Shown: piece by piece, positions 24,424-32,282 of the stretch
Numbering within the stretch: position 1 is the first letter of the stretch
How the letters are laid out: the number at the start of each line of letters is the position of its first letter
Source: an uncultured Porphyromonadaceae bacterium
GTDB lineage: Bacteria; Bacteroidota; Bacteroidia; Bacteroidales; Muribaculaceae
Direction: 5' to 3'
Assembly (NCBI GenBank): GCA_905202215.1
Contig: CAJKRG010000024.1
Location: 1-39,638 of the forward strand
DNA: 39,638 nucleotides
Made by a program: the position numbers and the translations under genes
The notes under the pieces: generated by a model
Databases searched by the model: none
What the model was told of the DNA's origin: nothing
What the model saw: the letters and a program-made list of their open reading frames with translations, nothing else

Positions 24424-25134
24424 ATGGAACCAAAATACAGAAGAATACTCCTCAAACTCAGCGGCGAATCGCTGATGGGCCATCAGGGCTACGGCATCGA
24501 TCCCGAACGCCTCGGCAGCTATGCCGAACAGATATCAGCACTCGTCGATGCCGGTGTGGAAGTCGGCATAGTTATAGGAGGCGGAAATATATTCCGCGGT
24601 CTCTCGGGCGCGGCAAAAGGCTTCGACCGTGTCAAAGGCGACCAGATGGGCATGCTCGCCACGGTAATCAACTCTCTAGCGCTCAGTTCGGCCCTCGAAG
24701 CCCTCGGTCGACGCGCCCGTGTGCTCACCTCCATAGGCATGTTCCCCGTCGGTGAGCCGTACAGCCCCATGCGCGCCCTCGAGACTCTGGCCGCCGGCAC
24801 TGTAGCCATCATAGCAGGTGGTACCGGCAACCCCTTCTTCACCACCGATACAGCGGCCGCTCTCCGCGCTGTCGAGATCAAGGCCGACGTCATGCTCAAA
24901 GGCACTCGCGTGGACGGTATCTACACCGCCGACCCCGAGAAAGACCCGACGGCGACAAAATTCGACAGCATCAGCTACGACGAAATCTACAACCGCGGCC
25001 TTAAGATCATGGATCTCACCGCAACAACCCTCTGCCGCGAGAACGGCATGAAGATCGTGGTGTTCGACATGGATACCCCCGGAAACCTCGCCAAAGTCCT
25101 CTCCGGCGAGAATATCGGCACTCTCGTATATTGA
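24424..25134 (+). CDS. pyrH: UMP kinase
   Basis: This 236-residue kinase phosphorylates UMP to UDP in pyrimidine synthesis. It has the amino-acid-kinase fold with RILLKLSGESL (7-17), the glycine-rich VIGGGNIFRG, DQMGMLATVINSLAL, AGGTGNPFFTTDTAAALRA for UMP/ATP binding, and KGTRVDGIYTADP. All are typical of bacterial PyrH. The gene is followed 16 bp downstream by frr, the widespread pyrH-frr pairing. Confidence 0.97.
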   Translation: MEPKYRRILLKLSGESLMGHQGYGIDPERLGSYAEQISALVDAGVEVGIVIGGGNIFRGLSGAAKGFDRVKGDQMGMLATVINSLALSSALEALGRRARVLTSIGMFPVGEPYSPMRALETLAAGTVAIIAGGTGNPFFTTDTAAALRAVEIKADVMLKGTRVDGIYTADPEKDPTATKFDSISYDEIYNRGLKIMDLTATTLCRENGMKIVVFDMDTPGNLAKVLSGENIGTLVY

Positions 25135-25150
25135 TTAAACCTCCAAAAAT

Positions 25151-25711
25151 ATGACAGATCCTAAAACTTACATCGGCCCTGCCGAAGAGAAAATGGAAAT
25201 GGCCGTGGCCTATCTCGACGAAACTCTGGCGCGCATACGCGCCGGCAAGGCTAACGCAAAGATCCTCGACGGTGTGCGCGTAGAGTACTACGGCAGCATG
25301 GTACCCGTCTCGAACGTGGCTAACATCAGCGTTCCCGATGCCCGTACAATCGCTATCACACCCTGGGAGAAAGCCATGTTCAAGGCTATCGAGAAAGCCA
25401 TCATCAACTCAGAGGTCGGCATTACTCCCGAAAACAACGGCGAGGTGATCCGTCTCTCCATCCCCCCCCTGACCGAAGACCGCCGCAAGGCCCTCGTGAA
25501 GCAGTGCAAGGCCGAGGCCGAGAATGCCAAGGTTTCTGTGCGTAACGCACGCCGCGACGCCATCGACGGTCTCAAGAAAGCCGTGAAGCAGGGCATGCCC
25601 GAAGACGTAGAGAAAGACGCCGAGGCCAACGTCCAGAAGATTCACGACAAATACCTCAAGAAGATCGATGACATCTTCGCCGCAAAAGAAAAAGAAATCC
25701 TTACCGTCTGA
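25151..25711 (+). CDS. frr: Ribosome recycling factor
   Basis: A 186-residue protein which, with EF-G, splits the post-termination ribosome. It has the two-domain RRF signature: LARIRAGKANAKILDGVRVEYYG at the start, the beta domain PVSNVANISVPDARTIAITPW, and the long helices near the C-terminus (EDRRKALVKQCKAEAENAKV, RNARRDAIDGLKK). Length is standard. It is the last core gene before the accessory insert, and its spacer holds a large inverted repeat that probably ends transcription. Confidence 0.97.
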   Translation: MTDPKTYIGPAEEKMEMAVAYLDETLARIRAGKANAKILDGVRVEYYGSMVPVSNVANISVPDARTIAITPWEKAMFKAIEKAIINSEVGITPENNGEVIRLSIPPLTEDRRKALVKQCKAEAENAKVSVRNARRDAIDGLKKAVKQGMPEDVEKDAEANVQKIHDKYLKKIDDIFAAKEKEILTV

Positions 25712-25755
25712 AAGATTAGACTATTAGGCTGTTAGGATATTAATTTATTAGGCGC

Positions 25756-25835
25756 GTAGCGCTTGAATTTACATAACCCCAGGTAATCGTACCGATTGGC
25801 AACGTTGTCAGGGGTTATGTAAATTCAAGCGCTAC
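25756..25835. repeat. Perfect 25-bp inverted repeat with a branched loop after frr
   Basis: Arms 25756-25780 and 25811-25835 are exact reverse complements. The 30-nt loop can itself fold into AATCG-TAC-CGATT and holds the palindrome CAACGTTG. A five-T run begins 4 nt after the right arm, so it could act as the frr terminator. It also marks the left border of the AT-rich accessory block. The arms contain TTGAATTTACATAACCCC-type sequence, unlike the simple words of the other spacer palindromes. Purpose uncertain. Confidence 0.75.
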
Positions 25836-25890
25836 GGCGGTTTTTATAATGCGTATATAAAGATGCACAATAACATGATACACCTATTGT

Positions 25891-25921
25891 ATTGTATATT
25901 GAAAGCTCATATATAATTTTG
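25891..25921 (+). promoter_or_regulatory. Promoter of the XRE-HNH pair
   Basis: ATTG (one mismatch to TTTG) at 25891-25894, a 19-nt spacer and TAATTTTG at 25914-25921. The leader to ATG 25948 is about 21 nt. Confidence 0.65.
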
Positions 25922-25947
25922 TTGTCGTAAATAAAAAAGCATATTAT

Positions 25948-26565
25948 ATGGCTATACAAAAAAACATAGGCGAACTTATCGAAGAAGAGGTCCGTAGACA
26001 GAGCATTCCAATTGTTGACTTTGCTGAACGCATTAATTGTCAGCGAAACAATGTGTATGATCTTTTCAAGAGGAATAAAATTGATATCATACAGCTAAAA
26101 CGTATTTCAGAAGTATTAAATCGCAATTTCTTCAAGGAACTTGCAGAGGACTTGGAATTGATAAATAATTGTGACGAATCTGAGGTGGAAAGATATAGGC
26201 GTAAGGCAATATCCCAATTCTATGAGATTGTTCCACGCGTACTCCATAAATTGGGTAGGAATACAACGATAATTTTCGATAACCCAGATGTCGCTGAATA
26301 CGGCGGTCCCATTCCGGATTTTTGTTTACCGGATTATTTGATAACGTTTACTATTGGCGAGACATTAGAAGAACGTATGAACTACAATTCGCTTCTTTCA
26401 TTTTCTAATGTTTCGAATAGTAGTGGGAGTGTTGTAGAAATCTGTTTTAATAAGATTTATGGTACTAAATCTATAAATGTCAAGTTGGACTACAAGACTG
26501 AAGACCAGTGGTATTACGTTTTGGCTCTGGCATTTGAGGTTTATGAAAATTTCAGAAGGAGATAA
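25948..26565 (+). CDS. XRE-type HTH protein with unknown C-terminal domain
   Basis: A 205-residue AT-rich gene. Residues about 6-65 form a helix-turn-helix of the Bacteroidetes XRE kind (IGELIEEEVRRQSIPIVDFA, then INCQRNNVYDLFKR and ISEVLNRNFF), expected to bind DNA. The rest (about 80-205) begins FYEIVPRVLHKLGRNTTIIF and holds GGPIPDFCLPDYLITFTIG; I cannot assign it to a named domain. It has its own promoter and ends 3 nt before the HNH gene, with an AGGAG ribosome-binding site for the latter inside its last codons, so the two form one operon. It is probably the regulator of the cassette, or part of a nuclease system; both are inference. Confidence 0.75.
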   Translation: MAIQKNIGELIEEEVRRQSIPIVDFAERINCQRNNVYDLFKRNKIDIIQLKRISEVLNRNFFKELAEDLELINNCDESEVERYRRKAISQFYEIVPRVLHKLGRNTTIIFDNPDVAEYGGPIPDFCLPDYLITFTIGETLEERMNYNSLLSFSNVSNSSGSVVEICFNKIYGTKSINVKLDYKTEDQWYYVLALAFEVYENFRRR

Positions 26566-26568
26566 GTA

Positions 26569-27630
26569 ATGGATAATATATCTATGCTTAATGTATATTC
26601 AGAGATTAAAACATGTGTGTATAAAGGAGAACTTTATTCCGTTCGTGATAATGGTTCTATATTTCGCCATGTACGTATGGGTAAGCGTAAACGAAAAGAT
26701 GATGATGTATGGACGTTTGGAAAACCGAATGTGAGAACGGGCTATATGGAGATTGGCTCTGAGAGAGTGCATCGTATTGTTGCTTTTGCTTTCCTTGGAG
26801 AACCGCCGACACCACAGCATGTAGTAGATCATATTGATACCAATCGTAGAAATAATAGGCCGGAGAATCTTAGATGGTTGACAAAACTGGAGAATGTTTT
26901 GAACAATCCGATAACACGAATGAAAATAGAATATCTTTGTGGTAGTATAGAAGCATTTGTTAATGATCCGTCAATTATCCAGGAATTTGCCAATGACAAT
27001 CCTAATTTTGAATGGATGAGGACTGTAACGCAGGAAGAGGCTAAAGCATCCTACGAGAGATTGTGTGCCTGGGCTAAACTAAAGGATAAAGAGAGATCGT
27101 CAAAGGGAACTATAGGAGAATGGATTTATACACAACCGAGAAGGGTAGATTTTAAAGAAGAGAATTCTAATCTTAAACCAAGTCATTATGATTATATACA
27201 TCCGCGCCAAATTGAAAGTGTAAATTTAGAAGAATCGCGTAATAATGGTTTAACAAAATCTCTAACAGCAAATTCTATGCAAAGGAATTGGTATACTCCG
27301 ACTGAATTCCTGCTCTGTCCTGCTGAAATAGAAGATAAACCTCTCATCAGTTATTTTAATAAACTTAAAAAGGGATTGGCAATAACAAAAAATAAATATG
27401 GCACACATTTTATTGATGATTTTGCTCTATGTGCCGAAGATCTTTTGGTAATAACAACACATACTGATGATGGAATAAAAAAGTTTTCCATGATTTCCAT
27501 AACATTTGAAAATGGAAAATACATTCATGAAGCTAGAACTTTTTTTGAGAGACAAGGTGCTCAAAAAGCTATTACTTTAGCTCAGGGCTTAGAATGGGAA
27601 GGCGAAGATGGGTTAGATGATTACTGTTGA
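26569..27630 (+). CDS. HNH endonuclease family protein
   Basis: A 353-residue protein from the AT-rich insert. The first part resembles the NUMOD4-like region seen before HNH domains (YSVRDNGSIFRH), followed by an HNH_3 motif: VHRIVAFAFLGEPPT, then VVDHIDTNRRNNRPENLRWL with His88, Asn96 and Asn100. The C-terminal 200 residues, including NWYTPTEFLLCPAEI and a beta-rich end with EARTFFERQGAQKAITLA, match nothing I recognise. HNH proteins of this kind occur in phages, homing elements and defence loci. It follows the XRE gene by 3 nt with a clear AGGAG site, so ATG 26569 is preferred. Whether it is a free-standing homing nuclease or a component of a two-gene system is open. Confidence 0.75.
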   Translation: MDNISMLNVYSEIKTCVYKGELYSVRDNGSIFRHVRMGKRKRKDDDVWTFGKPNVRTGYMEIGSERVHRIVAFAFLGEPPTPQHVVDHIDTNRRNNRPENLRWLTKLENVLNNPITRMKIEYLCGSIEAFVNDPSIIQEFANDNPNFEWMRTVTQEEAKASYERLCAWAKLKDKERSSKGTIGEWIYTQPRRVDFKEENSNLKPSHYDYIHPRQIESVNLEESRNNGLTKSLTANSMQRNWYTPTEFLLCPAEIEDKPLISYFNKLKKGLAITKNKYGTHFIDDFALCAEDLLVITTHTDDGIKKFSMISITFENGKYIHEARTFFERQGAQKAITLAQGLEWEGEDGLDDYC

Positions 27631-27763
27631 TTATTCGTTGTTAAGACTATATGTAAATAGAAATTGAAGGACGATCGATATGCAGACTATGGCTGATCTA
27701 AGTATAAGATGGATATATATTGACTAATAAGTCTTGTATTATGACATAGTTTTATATCAACAC

Positions 27764-28534
27764 TTAAAATTTGTTCCGTGGAATATATGTTATCGCGCCG
27801 CCTCTGCCAAATGGGTAGTCTGTTACATCTTTATTCAGATAGGGAGAATCCGGAATAATGTCGCCCACAAATGCGAAGCGTGGCTTTTTGAAAACAGTTC
27901 CGTCTTCAGCAACCGTACAAATGGATTTATCTTTAACGTCAATGACAATACGCACAATCCCTCTATAGATACCTAAAATATAATCTATTTTATCAGCTTT
28001 GTCTGGCGATATAGCCCAGTATTTACGTGCTATCTCATAGTAGTTGGCTCGGTGATATACTCCGGACGCCTTTGATTGATCGTAGCTTTTATTCAGGCTG
28101 ACTAAAAGTAGTCTCTCACCCGGTACAGGCTCAAGCTTGGGACAGTCGTATAGTATATTGATTTCTTCATCAGTTTTAATGCCTTCGTCCCACTGATGGT
28201 GCCCGCTAACAATATTGGTTAAGATATTTTTCTTGTTGAATGCGTGGTAAGTTAGTAAGTCGATTATTGATGATTCGATAATATATGCCTCATGGTCTGT
28301 CAAGTTATGCCGAATAATGTAATACTTTACTTCCAAACTGAGATTTTGGATTTCTCGGATAGTAGATAGTTTTAGGCTTTGTGAATTATCATCAATTGCA
28401 GCCTGAGCATGCTGATAGACTCGGTTACCACTACCTTTTCCCACATAAAAGATGCAATTATCGCGTGGATCTACAAGTACATAAACATAATATTTTAGTC
28501 CTTCTATTACATTTTGTTTAAAAGATTTTTTCAT
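27764..28534 (-). CDS. GIY-YIG (LEM3-like) nuclease domain protein
   Basis: A 256-residue protein convergent with the HNH gene. The GIY-YIG core is at the N-terminus: YYVYVLVDPRDN (15-26) and FYVGKGSGNRVYQHA (29-43), with the catalytic Arg in SGNRV, then the glutamate in DHEAYIIESSIIDLL. The LEM3-like form (VDP then VGKGxGxR) is found in bacterial proteins of unknown role and in the animal nuclease LEM-3. The C-terminal half (LLLVSLNKSYDQSKASGVY, YWAIS, DYILGIYRGIVRIV) recurs with this domain, but its function is not known. Base composition is low in GC like the other insert genes. The strand differs from the XRE-HNH pair, so it is likely independently transcribed. Confidence 0.75.
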   Translation of the reverse strand: MKKSFKQNVIEGLKYYVYVLVDPRDNCIFYVGKGSGNRVYQHAQAAIDDNSQSLKLSTIREIQNLSLEVKYYIIRHNLTDHEAYIIESSIIDLLTYHAFNKKNILTNIVSGHHQWDEGIKTDEEINILYDCPKLEPVPGERLLLVSLNKSYDQSKASGVYHRANYYEIARKYWAISPDKADKIDYILGIYRGIVRIVIDVKDKSICTVAEDGTVFKKPRFAFVGDIIPDSPYLNKDVTDYPFGRGGAITYIPRNKF

Positions 28535-28634
28535 GCTTAGTTGGTATTAGTGTAATTTTGAGGCTTTTTATAGTTGCCTTTGAACCAATAAATTAAATCT
28601 TAATATCATGACATCCTAATCTCCTGACTTCCGG

Positions 28635-29390
28635 CTAAAGCAGCGGGAAGCGGAAGGCGCGGAGGCGCCTGGCAAGCTCGGTCTCGCGGCCCGAGCAGTA
28701 GGCGTCGCATATTTTGTGGAAGGCGGCCGAGTGGTTCATTTCCGAGAGGTGGGCCAGTTCGTGGAATATCACGAATTCGCGCAGTTCCGGAGGCAGAAAG
28801 ATAAGGCGCGGACTCAGCGTGATTATGCCTTTCGACGAGCATGCTCCAAGCCGTGTCTTCGACTCCTTGACGGCCCAGCCGAGCGGACGGCGCCCTATGC
28901 GGGCGGCCAGTTCGCGCGCGTGCGGCACCACATATCGCCCCGTGGCCTCCTTGGCCCCCCATATCAGCAGCTTGTAGATATATTCCTGTACTTCGGCGCG
29001 CGCTATGTTTTCGACGGCTGCCGTGGTCAGATGTATGTAATAATTCTTGAATTTATGCCGCTGCGGGCTTTTTTCGACCATCGTCATGAATATGTCGCCC
29101 TTGTCGGTTTCCCATGCCTCGACAATGCTGAAATCGACCTCACCGGCGTCGATCACTTGTCCGACATGATATTTCGGTGCGGGACGGTGATCGATGATCC
29201 ACTCTCGCTTCTCGTTGAGGAAGCGGTCGAGTTCATAGGCCGGAAGATTTCGCGGTATGGTGATCCGCAGTTCCGTGCCGATCCACCGTGCCACGATATG
29301 ACGCGCCCGGCCGTTTACGGTGATTTTTACGTCGCCGAAGTCGGCATGACGGTATCTGCACGACTGCACTATGGCGACGTTCCGCTCCAT
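28635..29390 (-). CDS. YgjP-type (M48-like) metallopeptidase domain protein
   Basis: A 251-residue protein of the YgjP/DUF45 group. The N-terminal beta-rich half (VKITVNGRARHIVARW, LRITIPRNL) is followed by the zinc-binding HELAH motif at 210-214 with Glu211 as catalytic residue, and a further NHSAAFHKICDAY with His220. The conserved KTRLGACSSKGIITLSPRL preceding it is diagnostic for the family (usual form RWGSCS). Proteolytic activity is presumed, not shown, for this group. It starts immediately after the nadK stop (TAAATG), suggesting translational coupling, and is the last gene of the nadK operon. Confidence 0.9.
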   Translation of the reverse strand: MERNVAIVQSCRYRHADFGDVKITVNGRARHIVARWIGTELRITIPRNLPAYELDRFLNEKREWIIDHRPAPKYHVGQVIDAGEVDFSIVEAWETDKGDIFMTMVEKSPQRHKFKNYYIHLTTAAVENIARAEVQEYIYKLLIWGAKEATGRYVVPHARELAARIGRRPLGWAVKESKTRLGACSSKGIITLSPRLIFLPPELREFVIFHELAHLSEMNHSAAFHKICDAYCSGRETELARRLRAFRFPLL

Positions 29391-30257
29391 TTACGATATC
29401 CCCCAGTGTAGTTTTCCGCGCAGGGCGTCGGCAAAAGTATGGTCTGCCAGCTGCATTACCATTACCTTGAAAGGAGCCTTGCTCAGACATATGCGTGTGC
29501 CCATGTCGACATCGGCCGAGCGGCCGTCGAGCGCCAGACGCACACGGCTCGCGCGCCCGGAAGGCACTATCGATATTTCGGCCGAGCCGTCGACCACGAG
29601 CGGACGCATGGCCAGAGAATGCGCCGCCACGGGTGCTATCACATGCACGTCGACTGTAGGCTGCACTATAGGGCCGCCCACCGACAGATTGTAGGCCGTA
29701 CTGCCCGTCGACGTGCATACCAGCAGTCCGTCGGCCCGGTAGTCGCCCAGATCAACGCCGTCGACACTCACTCGGGCCGAGATCATGGAGGCTGTATCCT
29801 CGCGCGTGAGGGCGAATTCGTTCAGCGCATAGGGATAGAAATGTTCGCCGAGGAAGGGCGCGTCGAGGCGTATCAGTCCGCGGCGTTCTATACGGAAGCG
29901 GTCGGCTCCTACCATGTCGAGCAGCGATGGCAGCTGGTCGATGGTGAGCGAGGTGAGATAGCCCAGATGGCCGGTATTGACGCCGACGATCGGTATCTGC
30001 TTGTCGCCGACCCACATGGCCGTGCGCAGGAAGGTGCCGTCGCCGCCGAGGCTCACGGCCATGTCGGCGTTGAAGCGGGGTGTCTCGGTGACGGAGCCTA
30101 CGTTTGTCAGCGCCTCGGGAATCACTTCGAGCAGATGGCGGTAGAGTTTGCGGTGCATTACCACCTCGACGCCCCGGCTGTGCAGGGTCTCGAGAAATCT
30201 TGCCACTGTCGGGGCCGCATCCTGCTGGCGCCGGCTGCCGTATATCGCTATTCTCAT
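29391..30257 (-). CDS. nadK: NAD kinase
   Basis: A 288-residue enzyme that makes NADP from NAD and ATP. The kinase signature GGDGT lies at 71-75 (VSLGGDGTFLRTA), followed by VNTGHLGYL and the NAD-binding motif GLLVCTSTGSTAYNLSVGGP. It ends in the usual beta sandwich. Its start codon overlaps the stop of the upstream ACT-like gene (ATGA at 30254-30257), and the YgjP gene follows directly, so the three minus-strand genes are co-translated. Its divergent neighbour is pdxJ, a standard Bacteroidales arrangement. Confidence 0.96.
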   Translation of the reverse strand: MRIAIYGSRRQQDAAPTVARFLETLHSRGVEVVMHRKLYRHLLEVIPEALTNVGSVTETPRFNADMAVSLGGDGTFLRTAMWVGDKQIPIVGVNTGHLGYLTSLTIDQLPSLLDMVGADRFRIERRGLIRLDAPFLGEHFYPYALNEFALTREDTASMISARVSVDGVDLGDYRADGLLVCTSTGSTAYNLSVGGPIVQPTVDVHVIAPVAAHSLAMRPLVVDGSAEISIVPSGRASRVRLALDGRSADVDMGTRICLSKAPFKVMVMQLADHTFADALRGKLHWGIS

Positions 30258-30682
30258 GAGAAATATCTGAAGAAGTAGTCTATTCGCTCGCGGAACGTGT
30301 CGTCGTCGGCGCCGCGCGGAGCCTGGGCTTCGAGTACGGTATAGCCGTAGCGCTCGAGCGAGCGCATGATGCCGGCCGTGTCGCGGTGGCTCACGCGGAT
30401 ATCGAACACCACAGGGAATTTCGGGTCAGCGTCGGCGAAAGTCTGTTGGCTGTCGCTTTCGCCGGGACCGCCGAGAGAGGTCACGTTGAGATTGAGAAGA
30501 TGGGCATTGCAGTCTTCCACGGCACGGGCTATGCGCGAGGCGCTGTAATCCTCCCGGCGGCAACCCACAAGAAGTCGCGAGCTGTCGGCCACGGGAGGAT
30601 AGAGATACTCGTTTTCCGGGAATTTTATCTTATTTGAAGCCAAATTCTTTCGTTGTTTTGTTATTTCTGAGTACTTTTGCAT
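30254..30682 (-). CDS. Small ACT-like protein upstream of nadK (CBS domains absent)
   Basis: A 142-residue protein with the core LLVGCRREDYSASRIARAVE and NAHLLNLNVTS, then FPVVFDIRVSHRDTAGIMRS and YGYTVLEA, an ACT-like beta-alpha-beta pattern. In many Bacteroidales the gene at this place between pdxJ and nadK encodes two CBS domains plus this same C-terminal module. Here the CBS part is missing and only about 35 Lys/Asn-rich residues precede it. The start at ATG 30682 is uncertain: the first 30 codons are AT-rich and may be untranslated, with a GTG at 30592 as an alternative. A minus-strand -7-like box (TAAATTTG, 30728-30735) lies upstream of the ATG. Function unknown; it overlaps nadK by 4 nt. 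Confidence 0.65.
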   Translation of the reverse strand: MQKYSEITKQRKNLASNKIKFPENEYLYPPVADSSRLLVGCRREDYSASRIARAVEDCNAHLLNLNVTSLGGPGESDSQQTFADADPKFPVVFDIRVSHRDTAGIMRSLERYGYTVLEAQAPRGADDDTFRERIDYFFRYFS

Positions 30683-30763
30683 ATCTTAAGCGCCATTTTG
30701 GCGGCAAAACACTCTGAAGTACTACCACAAATTTACGAACAATTCCGCGATTTTTACATATAG

Positions 30764-31474
30764 ATGACCAATTTAAGCGTTAATATAAACAAAATAGCCA
30801 CCCTGCGCAACGCACGCGGCGAAAACAACCCCGATGTATGCGCCGTCGCACTCGACATCGAAAGTTTCGGTGCCGACGGCATAACCGTGCATCCGCGCCC
30901 CGACGAGCGTCATATCAGGCGCGACGACGTATACAAGCTCAGGCCACTGCTGCGGAGCGAATTCAACATGGAAGGGTATCCCGACAAGCGCTTCGTCGAC
31001 ATGGCCCTGGCTGTGCGTCCAACACAGGTCACTCTTGTGCCCGACGCTCCCGATGCCCTCACATCGTCGGCCGGCTGGAATGTCGCCGCAAACGCAGAAC
31101 TTCTGTCGCAGCTTGTCGATACTTTCAAGGAGGCCGGAATACGCACCTCTATCTTCGTCGATCCCGATGTGGATACCGTGAAGGCTGCCGCCGCAACCGG
31201 AGCCGACCGTGTCGAACTTTATACCAAGCCTTACGCCGATCTTTATCCTTCAGATCCCGAAAAAGCCGTGGCGCCCTATGTGGAGGCTGCCGAGGCTGCA
31301 AGGCGTCTCGGGCTCGGTGTCAACGCCGGCCACGATCTCAGCCTCGAGAACCTCGCGTTCTTCCACAGCCGCATACCCTTCCTGAGCGAGGTGTCGATTG
31401 GCCATGCCCTCATCTGCGATGCCCTCTACCTCGGCCTCGCCGAAACCGTAAAGCGCTACAAGTCACAATTATGA
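30764..31474 (+). CDS. pdxJ: Pyridoxine 5'-phosphate synthase
   Basis: A 236-residue TIM-barrel enzyme condensing 1-deoxyxylulose-5-phosphate and 3-amino-2-oxopropyl phosphate in de novo vitamin B6 synthesis. It has LSVNINKIATLRNARG, the catalytic-glutamate region, GITVHPRPDERHI, FNMEGYP, VTLVPDA, and the terminal GLGVNAGHDLSLENL and SIGHALICDAL, all typical of PdxJ. Its final codons and stop lie inside AATTATGAATTATG-type repeat words that begin the following spacer. The ExbB/ExbD/TonB genes follow. Confidence 0.96.
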   Translation: MTNLSVNINKIATLRNARGENNPDVCAVALDIESFGADGITVHPRPDERHIRRDDVYKLRPLLRSEFNMEGYPDKRFVDMALAVRPTQVTLVPDAPDALTSSAGWNVAANAELLSQLVDTFKEAGIRTSIFVDPDVDTVKAAAATGADRVELYTKPYADLYPSDPEKAVAPYVEAAEAARRLGLGVNAGHDLSLENLAFFHSRIPFLSEVSIGHALICDALYLGLAETVKRYKSQL

Positions 31475-31663
31475 ATTATGGATTATGAATTATGGGCAGA
31501 CTGTAAAATATCATTCATAATTCATGATTCGGAAGAAATACATCATTCATAATTCATAATTAAAAAAAGTGTCTCTAAGGTCATAATTCATCATTCATAA
31601 TTCATAATTAAGAAAAGTGTCTCTAAGGTCATAATTCATCATTCATAATTCATAATTAAAAAA
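31467..31663 (+). repeat. Word-like palindromic and tandem repeats before the ExbB start
   Basis: The spacer is built from ATTATGAATTATG words and their complement CATAATTCAT, able to pair with each other. From 31569 the sequence becomes a tandem array: GTGTCTCTAAGG at 31569 and at 31617, and GTGTCTCTCTGG at 31664, giving periods of 48 and 47 nt. The last copy is the start of the ExbB gene itself. The first two would initiate a five-codon frame ending at TAA. No direct promoter motif is seen. Confidence 0.8.
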
Positions 31664-32278
31664 GTGTCTCTCTGGAATCTTTGCCTCGAAGGAGGCTGGA
31701 CAATGGTGCCCCTTGCCGCGCTGCTGCTCCTGTGCATATATGTCTTCACCGAACGCTGCATTGTCATAGCGCGTGCGTCGAAGGAAGACGATAATTTCAT
31801 GAACCGTATCAAGACCTATATCCACAGCGGTGAGCTTGAGAGCGCCCTCAACCTGTGCCGCCTCACGTCTACGCCCGAAGCCGCTCTCATAGCCAAGGGA
31901 ATATCGCGTATCGGACGGCCCATGAACGATGTCCTCGTCGCTATCGAGAATACCGGCAACCTCGAGATCGCCACTCTAAGCCGCGGACTGCCATGGCTCG
32001 CCACAATAGCCGCAGGCGCTCCGATGATAGGCTTCCTCGGAACGGTCATAGGCATGGTGCAGGCTTTCTACGCCATCGCCCAGGCCGGAAGCTCGGCTAC
32101 CATCGACTCTTTCGCCGACGGTATCTATGCGGCCCTTGTGACCACCGTCGCCGGTCTTATCGTCGGCATTGTGGCCCTTTTCGCATACAACTATCTCGTG
32201 GCCCGTATCAACAAGATCATGAACCGTCTCGAAGCCCGCACCATGGACTTCATGGACCTTCTTAACGAGCCTGCCTGA
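31664..32278 (+). CDS. MotA/TolQ/ExbB proton channel family protein
   Basis: A 204-residue inner-membrane protein with three predicted helices (about 12-28, 110-132, 155-178), as in ExbB/TolQ. It uses the proton-motive force together with ExbD to energise a TonB-type protein. The family core GAPMIGFLGTVIGMVQAF and the last-helix VTTVAGLIVGI are intact. The start is a GTG: residues SLWNLCLEGGWTMVPLAAL align with the usual N-terminus, whereas the first ATG would cut into helix 1. The GTG lies in the last unit of a 48-bp tandem repeat. exbD follows 4 bp later. Confidence 0.9.
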   Translation: MSLWNLCLEGGWTMVPLAALLLLCIYVFTERCIVIARASKEDDNFMNRIKTYIHSGELESALNLCRLTSTPEAALIAKGISRIGRPMNDVLVAIENTGNLEIATLSRGLPWLATIAAGAPMIGFLGTVIGMVQAFYAIAQAGSSATIDSFADGIYAALVTTVAGLIVGIVALFAYNYLVARINKIMNRLEARTMDFMDLLNEPA

Positions 32279-32282
32279 CGCC

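Noticed and set aside
25756..25835. Integron attC site
   Set aside because: The imperfect pairing with extrahelical bases and the GTTRRRY/RYYYAAC core boxes expected of attC are lacking; the arms are perfectly paired and there is no integrase in the window.
31569..31675. CRISPR-like array
   Set aside because: The 48-bp units are nearly identical over their whole length with no variable spacers, and there are no cas genes.
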